Shown one piece after another: positions 20,100-28,039 of a DNA stretch of 64,000 nucleotides. The notes under the pieces were generated by a model that had not been told where the DNA came from, made no database searches, and saw only the letters and a program-made list of their open reading frames with translations. This stretch comes from Actinomadura violacea (lineage in GTDB: Bacteria; Actinomycetota; Actinomycetes; Streptosporangiales; Streptosporangiaceae): the NCBI RefSeq assembly GCF_017573465.1, contig NZ_JAGEPF010000002.1, positions 372,001-436,000 on the forward strand, in the 5' to 3' direction. The position numbers and the translations under genes were made by a program. The number at the start of each line of letters is the position of its first letter. The stretch's first letter is position 1.

Positions 20100-21391
20100 T
20101 GGCGCTCACCGGACGCCTGGGGCTGCTGGCGCTGCTCGGCGCGCTAGTGCCGATCCTGGTGCCGAGATGGTGGGCGCTGCTCGCGGTGTGGGGCGTCCTC
20201 CTGCTCGGCGTGCTGGTGGACCTCGCCCTGGCCGGGAACGTGCGGGCGCTGCGGTTCCACCGGTCGGGCGACACCAACGTCCGGCTCGGTGAGACGGCCC
20301 AGGTGGCGCTCATCGTGGAGAACCTCGGCAGGCGGCGGCTCAAGGCGCGGCTGAGGGACGTGTGGCCGCCCAGCGCCGCCGCCGCGCCCCGCACCGTGCA
20401 GGTGGACGTCCCCGCGGGGGAACGCCGCCGCGTCGACATGGCGCTGACGCCGACGAGGCGCGGCGACCGGCGCGCCGTCACCGTCGTGGTCCGCTCTGTG
20501 GGGCCGCTGGGACTGGCCGCCCGGCAGCTGTCACGGTCCGCGCCCTGGACGGTGCGGGCGCTCCCCGCGTTCCCGTCGCGGCGCCACCTGCCCGCGAAGC
20601 TGGCGCGCCTGCGGGAGCTGACCGGCGCGCACATCGCGCTCATCCGCGGCCAGGGGACCGAGTTCGACTCGCTGCGCGAGTACGTCGACGGCGACGACGT
20701 CCGCTCGATCGACTGGCGCGCCACCGCGCGCCGCGCGGACGTGGTGGTCCGGACATGGCGTCCCGAACGCGACCGCCGGATCTACATGGTGCTGGACACG
20801 GGCCGCACGTCCGCGGGCCGGGTCGGGGACATCCCGCGCCTGGACTGCTCCATGGACGCGGCGCTCCTGCTGGGCGCGCTCGCGTCCCGGGCCGGTGACC
20901 GCGTGGACCTCCTCGCCTACGACCGGCGCGTCCGTACGCGCGTCGAGGGCGCCTCACGCACCGACCTGCTGCCGGCGATGGTGCACGCGATGGCCCCGCT
21001 GGAGCCGGAGCTGCTGGAGTTCGACGCGGCGGGGATGGTGTCGACGCTGATGGCGCGCGTCCGGCAGCGGTGCCTCGTCGTGCTGCTGACGGAGCTGAAC
21101 ACCGCGGCGATCGAGGAGGGGCTGCTGCCGCTGCTCCCGCTGCTGACGGCCCGCCACCTCGTCATGATCGCCGCCGTGACCGACCCGCGGATCGGCGAGA
21201 TGGCCGACGGGCGGGGCGATCTCGCGGCGGTGTACGACGCGGCCGCCGCGGAGCGGGCGCGGGCCGAGCGGCGCCGGCTCACCGCCGAGCTCCGCAAGCA
21301 CGGCGTCGAGGTCGTGGACGCACCGCCTCAGGAGATCGCTCCGGCCCTCGCGGACGCCTACCTCGCCCTCAAGGCGGCCGGGCGGCTCTGA
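20099..21391 (+). CDS. DUF58 membrane protein (MoxR partner)
   Basis: The 430-aa protein has two N-terminal membrane helices (residues about 6-45), then a beta-rich region. The DUF58 domain carries the family motif 'EYVDGDDVRSIDWRATARRA' and a VWA-like fold ('IYMVLDTGRTSAGRV'). I chose ATG 20099, which overlaps the moxR stop. DUF58 proteins are thought to be the substrate-handling partner of MoxR. It is the last gene of the operon. Confidence 0.92.
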   Translation: MALTGRLGLLALLGALVPILVPRWWALLAVWGVLLLGVLVDLALAGNVRALRFHRSGDTNVRLGETAQVALIVENLGRRRLKARLRDVWPPSAAAAPRTVQVDVPAGERRRVDMALTPTRRGDRRAVTVVVRSVGPLGLAARQLSRSAPWTVRALPAFPSRRHLPAKLARLRELTGAHIALIRGQGTEFDSLREYVDGDDVRSIDWRATARRADVVVRTWRPERDRRIYMVLDTGRTSAGRVGDIPRLDCSMDAALLLGALASRAGDRVDLLAYDRRVRTRVEGASRTDLLPAMVHAMAPLEPELLEFDAAGMVSTLMARVRQRCLVVLLTELNTAAIEEGLLPLLPLLTARHLVMIAAVTDPRIGEMADGRGDLAAVYDAAAAERARAERRRLTAELRKHGVEVVDAPPQEIAPALADAYLALKAAGRL

Positions 21392-21447
21392 ACGGCTCAG
21401 CGATCCTCTCAGCGGCGCCTGGACGGCGGCGGGCGGCCGAACCTCGG

Positions 21448-22443
21448 TCAGCCGGCGACCGGGACGAGGTCGGGACGCAGTTCGGCGTCGCCGGTCTCCC
21501 CCTGCCGGGTGGCGCGGCGGCCCAGCACGATCACGTAGGTGAGGAACGCCGCCTCGGCGACCACGCCGATCGCGATGCGCAGCCACGTGACGTGCACCCA
21601 GCCGGTGACGAAGCCCTCGATCATCCCGGACACGAGCAGCACGCCGACCAGGCCGATCGCGATGCTGATCGCGGCGCGCCCCTCCTCGGCGAGCGCCTGG
21701 CCGCGGCGCCGGCGGCCCGGGTCGACGACCGTCCAGCCGAGCTTCAGCCCGCCCGCGCACGCGAGGTAGACCGCGGTCAGCTCCAGCAGGCCGTGCGGCA
21801 GGATCAGGCCGAAGAACACGTCGCCCTTGCCGTAGGCGAACATCAGCCCGCCCGTGACGCCGAGGTTGATCTGGTTCATCAGCAGCACGTAGACGGTCGG
21901 GATGCCCAGCAGGATCCCGAAGATGAGCGCGATCGCCGACACCCACGCGTTGTTCGTCCACACCTGGAACGCGAACGACGCCGCCGAATGCTCGGTGTAG
22001 TAGTTCGCGAAGTCGTGCTCGACCAGGTCCCGGATCTCGCTCGGCGTGCCGATGCTCGACTGCACGTGCGGGCTGTGCACGACCCAGATCGCCAGGGCGA
22101 GGGCCAGCAGGTTGCCGAGCACCGCGTTCCCGAGCCACCACCATCGCATCCTGTAGGCGGCGGCGGGGAACGACACCGTCGCGAACCGCGTGACGTCGCG
22201 CCACATCGGCGCCTGGGCGCCCGCCACGGCGGCCCGGCCGCGGGCCACGAGCGACGAGAGCCGGCCCACGAGGTCCGGATCGGGCGAGCTCGACCGGACG
22301 ACGGACAGGTGCGTCGCCGTCCGCTGATACAACTCGACCAGTTCGTCGGCCTCGGCGCCGGTCAGCCTGCGGCCGCGGTTGATGAGCTGCTCGAGGCGCA
22401 GCCAGTCGGCGTTGTGCGCGGCCACATAGGCGTCGACGTCCAC
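21448..22443 (-). CDS. Stage II sporulation protein M-like (SpoIIM) membrane protein
   Basis: The 331-aa protein has a soluble helical N-terminus (residues 1-95) and five or six membrane helices, with 'FAYGKGDVFFGLILPHGLLE' as the family's most conserved region. In Bacillus SpoIIM belongs to the engulfment complex that remodels peptidoglycan. In actinobacteria it is encoded with MoxR, DUF58 and RDD genes, as here, and its role is unknown. It converges on the DUF58 gene and diverges from the RDD gene. A -10 box 7 nt before the GTG suggests a leaderless mRNA. Confidence 0.9.
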   Translation of the reverse strand: MDVDAYVAAHNADWLRLEQLINRGRRLTGAEADELVELYQRTATHLSVVRSSSPDPDLVGRLSSLVARGRAAVAGAQAPMWRDVTRFATVSFPAAAYRMRWWWLGNAVLGNLLALALAIWVVHSPHVQSSIGTPSEIRDLVEHDFANYYTEHSAASFAFQVWTNNAWVSAIALIFGILLGIPTVYVLLMNQINLGVTGGLMFAYGKGDVFFGLILPHGLLELTAVYLACAGGLKLGWTVVDPGRRRRGQALAEEGRAAISIAIGLVGVLLVSGMIEGFVTGWVHVTWLRIAIGVVAEAAFLTYVIVLGRRATRQGETGDAELRPDLVPVAG

Positions 22444-22449
22444 CCGGGG

Positions 22450-22455
22450 AGACTA
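22450..22455 (-). promoter_or_regulatory. -10 box of probable leaderless promoter (spoIIM-like gene)
   Basis: TAGTCT, then 6 nt, then the GTG start. No Shine-Dalgarno is present. Confidence 0.6.
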
Positions 22456-22513
22456 ACGCCTCGGGCGGCGAAGGCGGCAAGATGGACCGGCCCCGGCATT
22501 GGAGGATCAGGAC

Positions 22514-23614
22514 ATGGCCGAACTCGTCACCGGCGAGGCAGTCGCGCTCGACATCCGGGTCGCGCGGCTGGCCAGCCGGGGCTGTGCCCTGCTGCTGGAC
22601 CTGCTGTTCCAGCTCATCCTGCTGAACATCGCCATCTACGTGACGGGCCTGACGGCCCTGGTGGCGGACGAGGCATGGACCATAGGGCTGTCCCTGGTCG
22701 CCGTCGTCGCCGTGGTGGTCGGCTACCCGTGCGCGTTCGAGACGCTGTCGCGGGGGCGGACCCTGGGCAAGATGGCGCTCGGGATCCGGGTCGTGGCCGA
22801 CGACGGAGGACCGGTCAGGTTCCGGCAGGCCCTCGTGCGCGCGCTCGCCGCCTTCATCGAGTTCTGGACGCTCTACGGCGCGCCGGCCCTGATCACCTCG
22901 TTCTGCAACCGGCGCGGGAAGCGCCTCGGCGACCTGTTCGCCGGGACGATCGTCATCCAGGAGCGGACCCCGGCGTCGGGCCGCCTCGGCCCCGTCGCGG
23001 TCATGCCGCCGCAGCTCGCCTGGTGGGCGCGGTCGCTGGAGCTCTCCATGCTCTCGGACGAGCTGGCCATGACGGCCCGCCAGTACCTGTCGCGGTTCTG
23101 GGAGCTGCTGCCGGAGGTACGGGACTCCCTGGGGCAGCGCATAGCGGCGCAGGTCGTCGCCGTGGTCAGCCCTCCGCCGCCTCCAGGCGTCCGACCGGAG
23201 ATCCTGCTGTCGGCCGTCCTCGCCGAGCGGCGGCACCGCGAGGAATGGCGGCTGGCCCAGCGGCGCGCACGACGGTTGCGCCGCAACGGGCAGACCGGCT
23301 GGACGCAGGCGCCCGCTCCTGCCGCCGCGCCTGCGCCCGTCCCCGCGATGGCCATGGCCGGTACAGGCCAGGCTCCCCCGCCCGGGTGGCAGGGCCCTCC
23401 GCCCGGATGGCAGGGGCCTCCCGCAGGCCCGCCGGCGCAGCCCGGCCCGTACCCGACCGGCCATTACCCGACCGGTCCCCACGCGACGGGCTCGTACCCG
23501 GCCGGTGGTCACCCGACGGGGCCGTATGCAGGGGCCCAGCCGGCCCCCTATCCGGGCCAGGGCATGCCGCCCGGCCCGTATCCCAACGGCGGCGCACAGC
23601 CGCCGCGCCGGTAG
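22514..23614 (+). CDS. RDD-family membrane protein with proline-rich tail
   Basis: The 366-aa protein starts at ATG 22514, with GGAGG 8 nt upstream. Residues about 1-150 form an RDD domain: 'ALDIRVARLASRGCALLLDL' holds the Arg, and 'GRTLGKMALGIRVV' and 'KRLGDLFAGTIVI' are typical later motifs. A helical soluble segment follows. The last 90 residues are repeats of PGWQGPP and YPTG type and are probably disordered. RDD proteins are poorly understood; some have been linked to ion transport. It closes the MoxR/SpoIIM/RDD neighbourhood. Confidence 0.88.
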   Translation: MAELVTGEAVALDIRVARLASRGCALLLDLLFQLILLNIAIYVTGLTALVADEAWTIGLSLVAVVAVVVGYPCAFETLSRGRTLGKMALGIRVVADDGGPVRFRQALVRALAAFIEFWTLYGAPALITSFCNRRGKRLGDLFAGTIVIQERTPASGRLGPVAVMPPQLAWWARSLELSMLSDELAMTARQYLSRFWELLPEVRDSLGQRIAAQVVAVVSPPPPPGVRPEILLSAVLAERRHREEWRLAQRRARRLRRNGQTGWTQAPAPAAAPAPVPAMAMAGTGQAPPPGWQGPPPGWQGPPAGPPAQPGPYPTGHYPTGPHATGSYPAGGHPTGPYAGAQPAPYPGQGMPPGPYPNGGAQPPRR

Positions 23615-23734
23615 CGAACCTGCGCGGCGCAGGCGGCGCCGACCAGCGGCGGAAGCGCCGCGTTGTCAGCTGACGCCGTAAGCCGGCGCTGTTGTTGTGG
23701 ACTTCTACGACTTCCCCAAGAACCCCACGCCTCC

Positions 23735-23740
23735 TAATAT
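23735..23740 (+). promoter_or_regulatory. Possible -10 box of the GH5 gene
   Basis: TAATAT lies in an unusually A/T-rich patch, 29 nt before the ATG at 23770. No -35 is clear. Confidence 0.45.
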
Positions 23741-23769
23741 CCGAACAAATTTCACGTTCAGGAGGCGGG

Positions 23770-25191
23770 ATGCGCGTCCGCAGTGCCCTCGGCCGGATCA
23801 CCCTGACCACCGCGCTGGCCCTCGCCGGAAGCGCGGGGACCGGAGCGGCCGGCGCCCCCGCGCACGCGGACGCCGCGCCGCCGCCCACCATCACCGACGA
23901 CCAGGGCCGGACGCTGATCCTGCACGGCCTCAACACCTCGGGCAGCGCCAAAGGCGACAACGGGCTGCCGTGGATCGACAGGAACGACGTCGTCCGCGAG
24001 GCCCGCGAGCTGGGCACCAACTCCGTCCGGTACCTGATCCTGTGGCGGAACATCGAACCGAAGCCGGGCCAGTACGACGACGCCTACCTCGACGAGGTCG
24101 CCAAGCGGGTGGCCTGGTACCGCGAACAGGGGATGCACGTCATCCTGGACATGCACCAGGACATCTACGGCCCTGACGCGTGCAAGGGCGCCGGGGACGG
24201 CGCCCCGGCCTGGGCCACGATCACCGACGGGCTCCCCTGCACGCCGCAGGACCCCTGGGTGCTCACCTACCTCCAGCCCGCCATCCTGCGCGCGTACGAC
24301 AACTTCTGGAACAACACCGGGAAGCACCCGGAGCTGATGCAGCGGTACGCGGCCATGTGGCAGCACGTGGCGAAGCGCTTCGCCAAGGACCCCGCCGTGC
24401 TCGGCTACGACCTCATGAACGAGCCGTTCGGCGGGACCAGGCAGTTCGGCTTCTTCGAAGGCCCCATCCTGACCCCCTTCTACCAGCGCGTCGTGGACGC
24501 CATCCGGAAGGTCGACCGGGACAACTGGGTGTTCGTGGAGCCCGAGGCCCTGGGCTCCAACGAGGGCGCCGAATCGTCCATCGCCCCGGTGAAGGACCCG
24601 CGCCCGGGTACGCCGCACATCGTGCTGGCACCGCACTTCTACCCGGGCGGGGTGGACCTCGGCGGCGCCTACAGCGGCGCCACGAAACTCCTCATCCAGG
24701 CGCAGTTCGCGCTGTGGAAGCGCAACATGCCCGCTGCGGCGCGCCGCTTGAACGCCCCGATGTGGCTCGGGGAGGTCGGCGGCATGGGCCAGGACGCCCC
24801 CGGTGCGGCGGACTTCACCGGCGACTGGCTCTCCATGGCCGACGACCTGGGCATGGGCTGGTCCTACTGGTCCAACGACCCCGGCTCGGTGGGCGTGACC
24901 GACGGCAAGGGGAATCCGACGCTCTTCGCCAAGCTTCTGGCCCGCCCTTATGCCAGGGCCATAGCCGGCACCCCGGTCAAGATGTCGTACTCCTCGAAGA
25001 CGCTGACGGTCTCCTGGCGCAACAAGGCCGGTGTGTCCGGCCCCACGGAGATCTGGTTCCCGTCCACGCCGAAGGTCGCCTCGTCCGACCCGGCCGGGAA
25101 GTGGCGGATGTCCTGGGACGCGAGCCGCCACGTCCTGTCCGTCTGGGCCGATCCCCGCACGGCCGCGCACACCGTCACCGTCACGCCATAG
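23770..25191 (+). CDS. Secreted glycoside hydrolase family 5, endoglycoceramidase-like
   Basis: The 473-aa protein has an N-terminal signal peptide (about 35 residues, ending near 'AHADA') and a GH5 TIM barrel. The likely acid/base is Glu 218 in 'DLMNEPFGG' and the nucleophile Glu 335 in 'MWLGEVGG'; 'ILDMHQDIYG' is also typical. The C-terminal 80 residues look like the beta-sandwich of endoglycoceramidases. The closest known family is actinobacterial endoglycoceramidase (Rhodococcus EGCase II), which cleaves the glucosyl-ceramide bond of glycosphingolipids. A related glycolipid hydrolase is also possible. GGAGG is 4 nt before the ATG. It stands alone. Confidence 0.87.
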   Translation: MRVRSALGRITLTTALALAGSAGTGAAGAPAHADAAPPPTITDDQGRTLILHGLNTSGSAKGDNGLPWIDRNDVVREARELGTNSVRYLILWRNIEPKPGQYDDAYLDEVAKRVAWYREQGMHVILDMHQDIYGPDACKGAGDGAPAWATITDGLPCTPQDPWVLTYLQPAILRAYDNFWNNTGKHPELMQRYAAMWQHVAKRFAKDPAVLGYDLMNEPFGGTRQFGFFEGPILTPFYQRVVDAIRKVDRDNWVFVEPEALGSNEGAESSIAPVKDPRPGTPHIVLAPHFYPGGVDLGGAYSGATKLLIQAQFALWKRNMPAAARRLNAPMWLGEVGGMGQDAPGAADFTGDWLSMADDLGMGWSYWSNDPGSVGVTDGKGNPTLFAKLLARPYARAIAGTPVKMSYSSKTLTVSWRNKAGVSGPTEIWFPSTPKVASSDPAGKWRMSWDASRHVLSVWADPRTAAHTVTVTP

Positions 25192-25197
25192 TCAGCC

Positions 25198-25246
25198 CTA
25201 TGCGGAGCGGCTCTCTATGCGGCTGCTCTCTATGCGGCACTGCTCC
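25198..25246. repeat. Threefold imperfect tandem repeat at the MBL gene 3' end
   Basis: Three units of 15-17 bp each begin CTATGCGG. On the minus strand each unit ends in GCATAG, so the MBL gene has an in-frame second stop 15 nt after the first. Confidence 0.7.
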
Positions 25247-26111
25247 AGGCCCGGCGCGCCACAGGAGGCAGGACACGACCGAAGACGTGACCCGCGAAGT
25301 GGCCGCCGGCCAGCAGCGTGCGCTCGTCCTCCAGTTCGGCCAGCAGCGACTCCCGGGTGGCGGCGGCTTCCGCCGGGGCGTCGTCGAACAGGAAGCCCCA
25401 GCCGCTCTCGGCGACCTGGACCTGGCAGTGCATCACGTCGCCCAGGATGATCAGGCGCCGGTCGTCGCCCGGGCCGGTGACGACGAGGCTCTGGTGCCCG
25501 GGAGTGTGACCGGGAGTGGCGCGGACGCGGACGCCGGGCGCGATGTCCTCTCCGTCCTCGACGAACTCGATACGTCCCGCCAGGGGCCCCTGCACGGCGG
25601 CCGGGTCCGGGCCGATGGTCTCCGCCGTCCCCTTCCAGTGCCTCCACTCGGCCTCGGCGACGAGGTGGCGCGCGTTGGCGAACGTCAGGCCGCCGGGCGT
25701 GCTCCCGGCGGGCAGTGCGGGCCCGGGCGCCAGATCACTGGTCCAGCCCACGTGGTCGTGGTGCAGATGTGTGTAGACGACCGTGTCGACGTCGTCCGGG
25801 GTGAGTCCTTCCGCGGCGAGACTGCGCAACAACCCCCCGCCCTTGAACGACGCCAGGCCGGGGACGTCGAAGTCCACCTCGCCCAAGCCGAGGTCCACCA
25901 GGACGACGCGGTCGTCCGCGCGCACGAGGAAGGAGCCGATGCTGATGGGGAGCCGCCCGTCGGCGTCCAGGAACTCGCTGTGCGTCGCCCAGCCGGTCGG
26001 GTCGCTCGCGGGGAACACCGCCGTGGGGACGACCCTGGCGTGCCCGTCGGGCAGGAAGGTGACACTGGTGCGGCCTAGGCGGACCTGGGCGCGGGAAGCC
26101 GGTAGAACCAT
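25230..26111 (-). CDS. Metallo-beta-lactamase-fold hydrolase
   Basis: The 293-aa protein has the MBL zinc motif 'THLHHDHVG' (H115, H117, D119, H120), a second His in 'TPGHTPGHQ', a bridging Asp in 'LGDVMHCQ' and a late His in 'GGHFAGHVFG'. The family includes quorum-quenching lactonases, methyl-parathion-type hydrolases and other hydrolases; sequence alone does not choose among them. No signal peptide is seen, so it acts in the cytoplasm. AAAGGA precedes the ATG. It is downstream of the HxlR gene on the same strand, with two copies of a candidate operator in between. Confidence 0.88.
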   Translation of the reverse strand: MVLPASRAQVRLGRTSVTFLPDGHARVVPTAVFPASDPTGWATHSEFLDADGRLPISIGSFLVRADDRVVLVDLGLGEVDFDVPGLASFKGGGLLRSLAAEGLTPDDVDTVVYTHLHHDHVGWTSDLAPGPALPAGSTPGGLTFANARHLVAEAEWRHWKGTAETIGPDPAAVQGPLAGRIEFVEDGEDIAPGVRVRATPGHTPGHQSLVVTGPGDDRRLIILGDVMHCQVQVAESGWGFLFDDAPAEAAATRESLLAELEDERTLLAGGHFAGHVFGRVLPPVARRAWSSAA

Positions 26112-26151
26112 GACGATCCTTTCGTGGGGGCGGCCCCGTACGGGCCGCTGT

Positions 26152-26186
26152 CACCCACTATTGGAGAGTCACTAACTATTGGGAAG
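26152..26186 (-). promoter_or_regulatory. Two copies of a 17-bp candidate HxlR operator before the MBL gene
   Basis: Two 17-mers, at 26152-26168 and 26170-26186, follow CACyAACTATTGGrrAG loosely; they agree at 13 of 17 positions with an 18-bp spacing. A third copy precedes the hxlR gene. Confidence 0.55.
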
Positions 26187-26637
26187 TACGCACTTGCAAG
26201 TGCGTGGCGGCCGAGTCGAACTCCAGGCGGGCCCGCTCCACCTCGTTGATGTGCCGCTCCGCCCAGTCCCGGACGGCGGCCAGCGGTTCCTCGAGCGTCC
26301 GGCCGAGGTCCGTCAGCCGGTACTCGACCTTGGGCGGCACCGTCGGATGGACGCGCCGGGCCACCAGGCCGTCGCGCTCCATGCTGCGGAGCGTCTGGGT
26401 GAGCATCTTGTCGCTGATGCCGCCGACCTCCGCGCGCAGCTCGGAGAAGCGCAGCGTCCCGCCGGACAGGGCACCGACGATCAGCGCCGTCCATTTGTCG
26501 GCGATCCGGTCCAGCGCGGCCCGGGACGGGCACGGCGCGCTGTACACGTCGGCGGGCCGCCCGTCCGGCAGCCAGGCGAGGGGCGAGCGGCCCGGTGTGC
26601 CCGGACGCGGTCTGCGGGTGCGCGACGGTCTCGGCAT
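26176..26637 (-). CDS. HxlR-family transcriptional regulator
   Basis: The 153-aa protein is a DUF24/HxlR winged-helix regulator: 'CPSRAALDRIADKWTALIVG', 'GTLRFSELRAEVGGISDKML' and 'VPPKVEYRLTDLGRTLEEPL' follow the family pattern. HxlR proteins often sense aldehydes, quinones or other electrophiles through a conserved N-terminal Cys; here C36 is in the right place. It lies between an MFS exporter and an MBL hydrolase gene on one strand, so it probably controls a detoxification or efflux response. An 18-bp perfect palindrome lies in its last codons. Confidence 0.9.
   Translation of the reverse strand: MPRPSRTRRPRPGTPGRSPLAWLPDGRPADVYSAPCPSRAALDRIADKWTALIVGALSGGTLRFSELRAEVGGISDKMLTQTLRSMERDGLVARRVHPTVPPKVEYRLTDLGRTLEEPLAAVRDWAERHINEVERARLEFDSAATHLQVRTSQ
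26188..26205. repeat. Perfect 18-bp palindrome at the hxlR 3' end
   Basis: ACGCACTTGCAAGTGCGT lies within the last hxlR codons and next to the operator-like 17-mers. It could be a regulator site or part of an RNA hairpin. Confidence 0.6.
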
Positions 26638-26644
26638 GCCGCAA

Positions 26645-26661
26645 CACTAACCATCGGAGAG
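26645..26661 (-). promoter_or_regulatory. Third copy of the candidate HxlR operator, before hxlR
   Basis: CACTAACCATCGGAGAG matches the copy at 26170-26186 at 13 of 17 positions and starts 8 nt upstream of the hxlR ATG. This fits autoregulation. Confidence 0.5.
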
Positions 26662-26668
26662 CGAGCCG

Positions 26669-27937
26669 TCAGCGGCCTGCGTGGTGCGATGCGGGGCTCC
26701 GGGCGGGCTCCCCGCCGTCCGAGGCCGCGGGACGGCGTTCGAGCCGGAGGAGGGCCGCCAGGGCAGCCAGGGCGAGCACTGCGACGGCCGCGGTGAACGC
26801 GACGGCCGCACCGCGCAGCCCGAACGCCTGCGCCGCGACCCCGACGAGGATCACCGGCAGGGAGATCCCGGCGTAGGCGGTGAGGAAGAAGCTCGACACC
26901 GTCTGCGCGCGCTGGGCGGCCGGGGTACCCGCGGTCACGGCGGCCAGTCCGGCGCGGAAGCCGAGGCTCTGGCCCAGTCCCACCACGACCGTTCCGGTGA
27001 CGAGCAGAGGGAGCGACTCGGCCAGCAGTGCACCGGCTATGGCGGCGAGGCCGGCGACGAGCACCGCGCACCCCGCCGGTAGTGCGATCCTCTCCGGCAC
27101 CTTGGCGAAGAGCACCTGTCCCACCGTGGAGGCGCCGAACATGGCGAACACGACGATCCCCGCCAGGGCCCGGTCCGGGTGGTGCAGCACGTTGACGAGG
27201 ATCCCCGGCACCACGGCGGTGACGAGGCCGAAGACCGCGAACGCGGAGAACGCGGCGATGGCCGCGGGGACGAACACCGGTCGCACCTCCGCCGGCACTG
27301 CGGGACGCTGCGCGCGCGGCCACATCATCCGGCGGTCTTGCACCGTCTCGGGCGCCGCTAGGACGGCCACTAGCGCGAATGCCAGGAGCACGAAGTCCAC
27401 GACGAAGGGCAGTGCCAGTGGATGCGGCGCGTACTCGGCGAGGAGACCGGCGAGCAGCGGCCCGCTGCCCAGCCCGAACATGTTGACCGCCGCAGCGAGC
27501 AGGGCCGCCGCGCCGCGGCGTTCCGGACGGACGAGCTCGACCAGCGTGACGGTCCCGGTCGCGGTGACGACCCCCGCCGACAGGCCCGACAGGACCCGCG
27601 CCGCCAGCAGGACGGGAACGTTCCCCGCCACCAGGTACACGACCGCGGCGACCATCGACACCGCGACCCCCGCGAGCATCACCCGGCGCCGGCCGAGCGC
27701 GTCCGAGGACCGCCCGAACAGCAGCGCGAAGATCACACCGGCCGCGTAGACGGCGAAGACGACGGTCGTGACCAGGCTTCCGAAGCCGAGATGCCGCTGG
27801 TAGAGGGGATAGAGCGGCGTCGCGAGGGTCGTGCCGAGCATGACCGCCCAGAACGCGTACGCCATCAGCGCCGGGCCTGCCGCCCGCCGCAGCCCCTGTC
27901 CCTGCCCCTGCTCCGAGCCCTGCCCCCGAATCCCCAT
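26669..27937 (-). CDS. MFS-family drug efflux transporter
   Basis: The 422-aa protein has twelve predicted membrane helices. Between helices 2 and 3 it has the MFS motif A-like 'FGRSSDALGRRRVMLAG', and helix 5 has motif C-like glycines ('LGSGPLLAGLLAEYAP'). It resembles multidrug or aromatic-compound exporters of the DHA1 type. ATG 27937 was chosen because GGGGAGG is 5 nt upstream. It diverges from a LysR regulator and lies upstream of hxlR, so either regulator could control it. Confidence 0.87.
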   Translation of the reverse strand: MGIRGQGSEQGQGQGLRRAAGPALMAYAFWAVMLGTTLATPLYPLYQRHLGFGSLVTTVVFAVYAAGVIFALLFGRSSDALGRRRVMLAGVAVSMVAAVVYLVAGNVPVLLAARVLSGLSAGVVTATGTVTLVELVRPERRGAAALLAAAVNMFGLGSGPLLAGLLAEYAPHPLALPFVVDFVLLAFALVAVLAAPETVQDRRMMWPRAQRPAVPAEVRPVFVPAAIAAFSAFAVFGLVTAVVPGILVNVLHHPDRALAGIVVFAMFGASTVGQVLFAKVPERIALPAGCAVLVAGLAAIAGALLAESLPLLVTGTVVVGLGQSLGFRAGLAAVTAGTPAAQRAQTVSSFFLTAYAGISLPVILVGVAAQAFGLRGAAVAFTAAVAVLALAALAALLRLERRPAASDGGEPARSPASHHAGR

Positions 27938-28014
27938 CAATCCTCCCCTTCCACCCGGAACACCCTTCCCAGGTTGGCGGAGACGACCACCATCAGTCCA
28001 ACGCATGATTCCGA

Positions 28015-28033
28015 TACCGGCGATCGGTAGAGT
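28015..28033 (+). promoter_or_regulatory. LysR promoter: palindrome overlapping a leaderless -10 box
   Basis: TACCG-N5-CGGTA at 28015-28029 overlaps the -10 box TAGAGT (28028-28033), which is followed by 6 nt and the ATG. The dyad in the divergent region fits a LysR autoregulatory site. Confidence 0.6.
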
Positions 28034-28039
28034 CGATCC

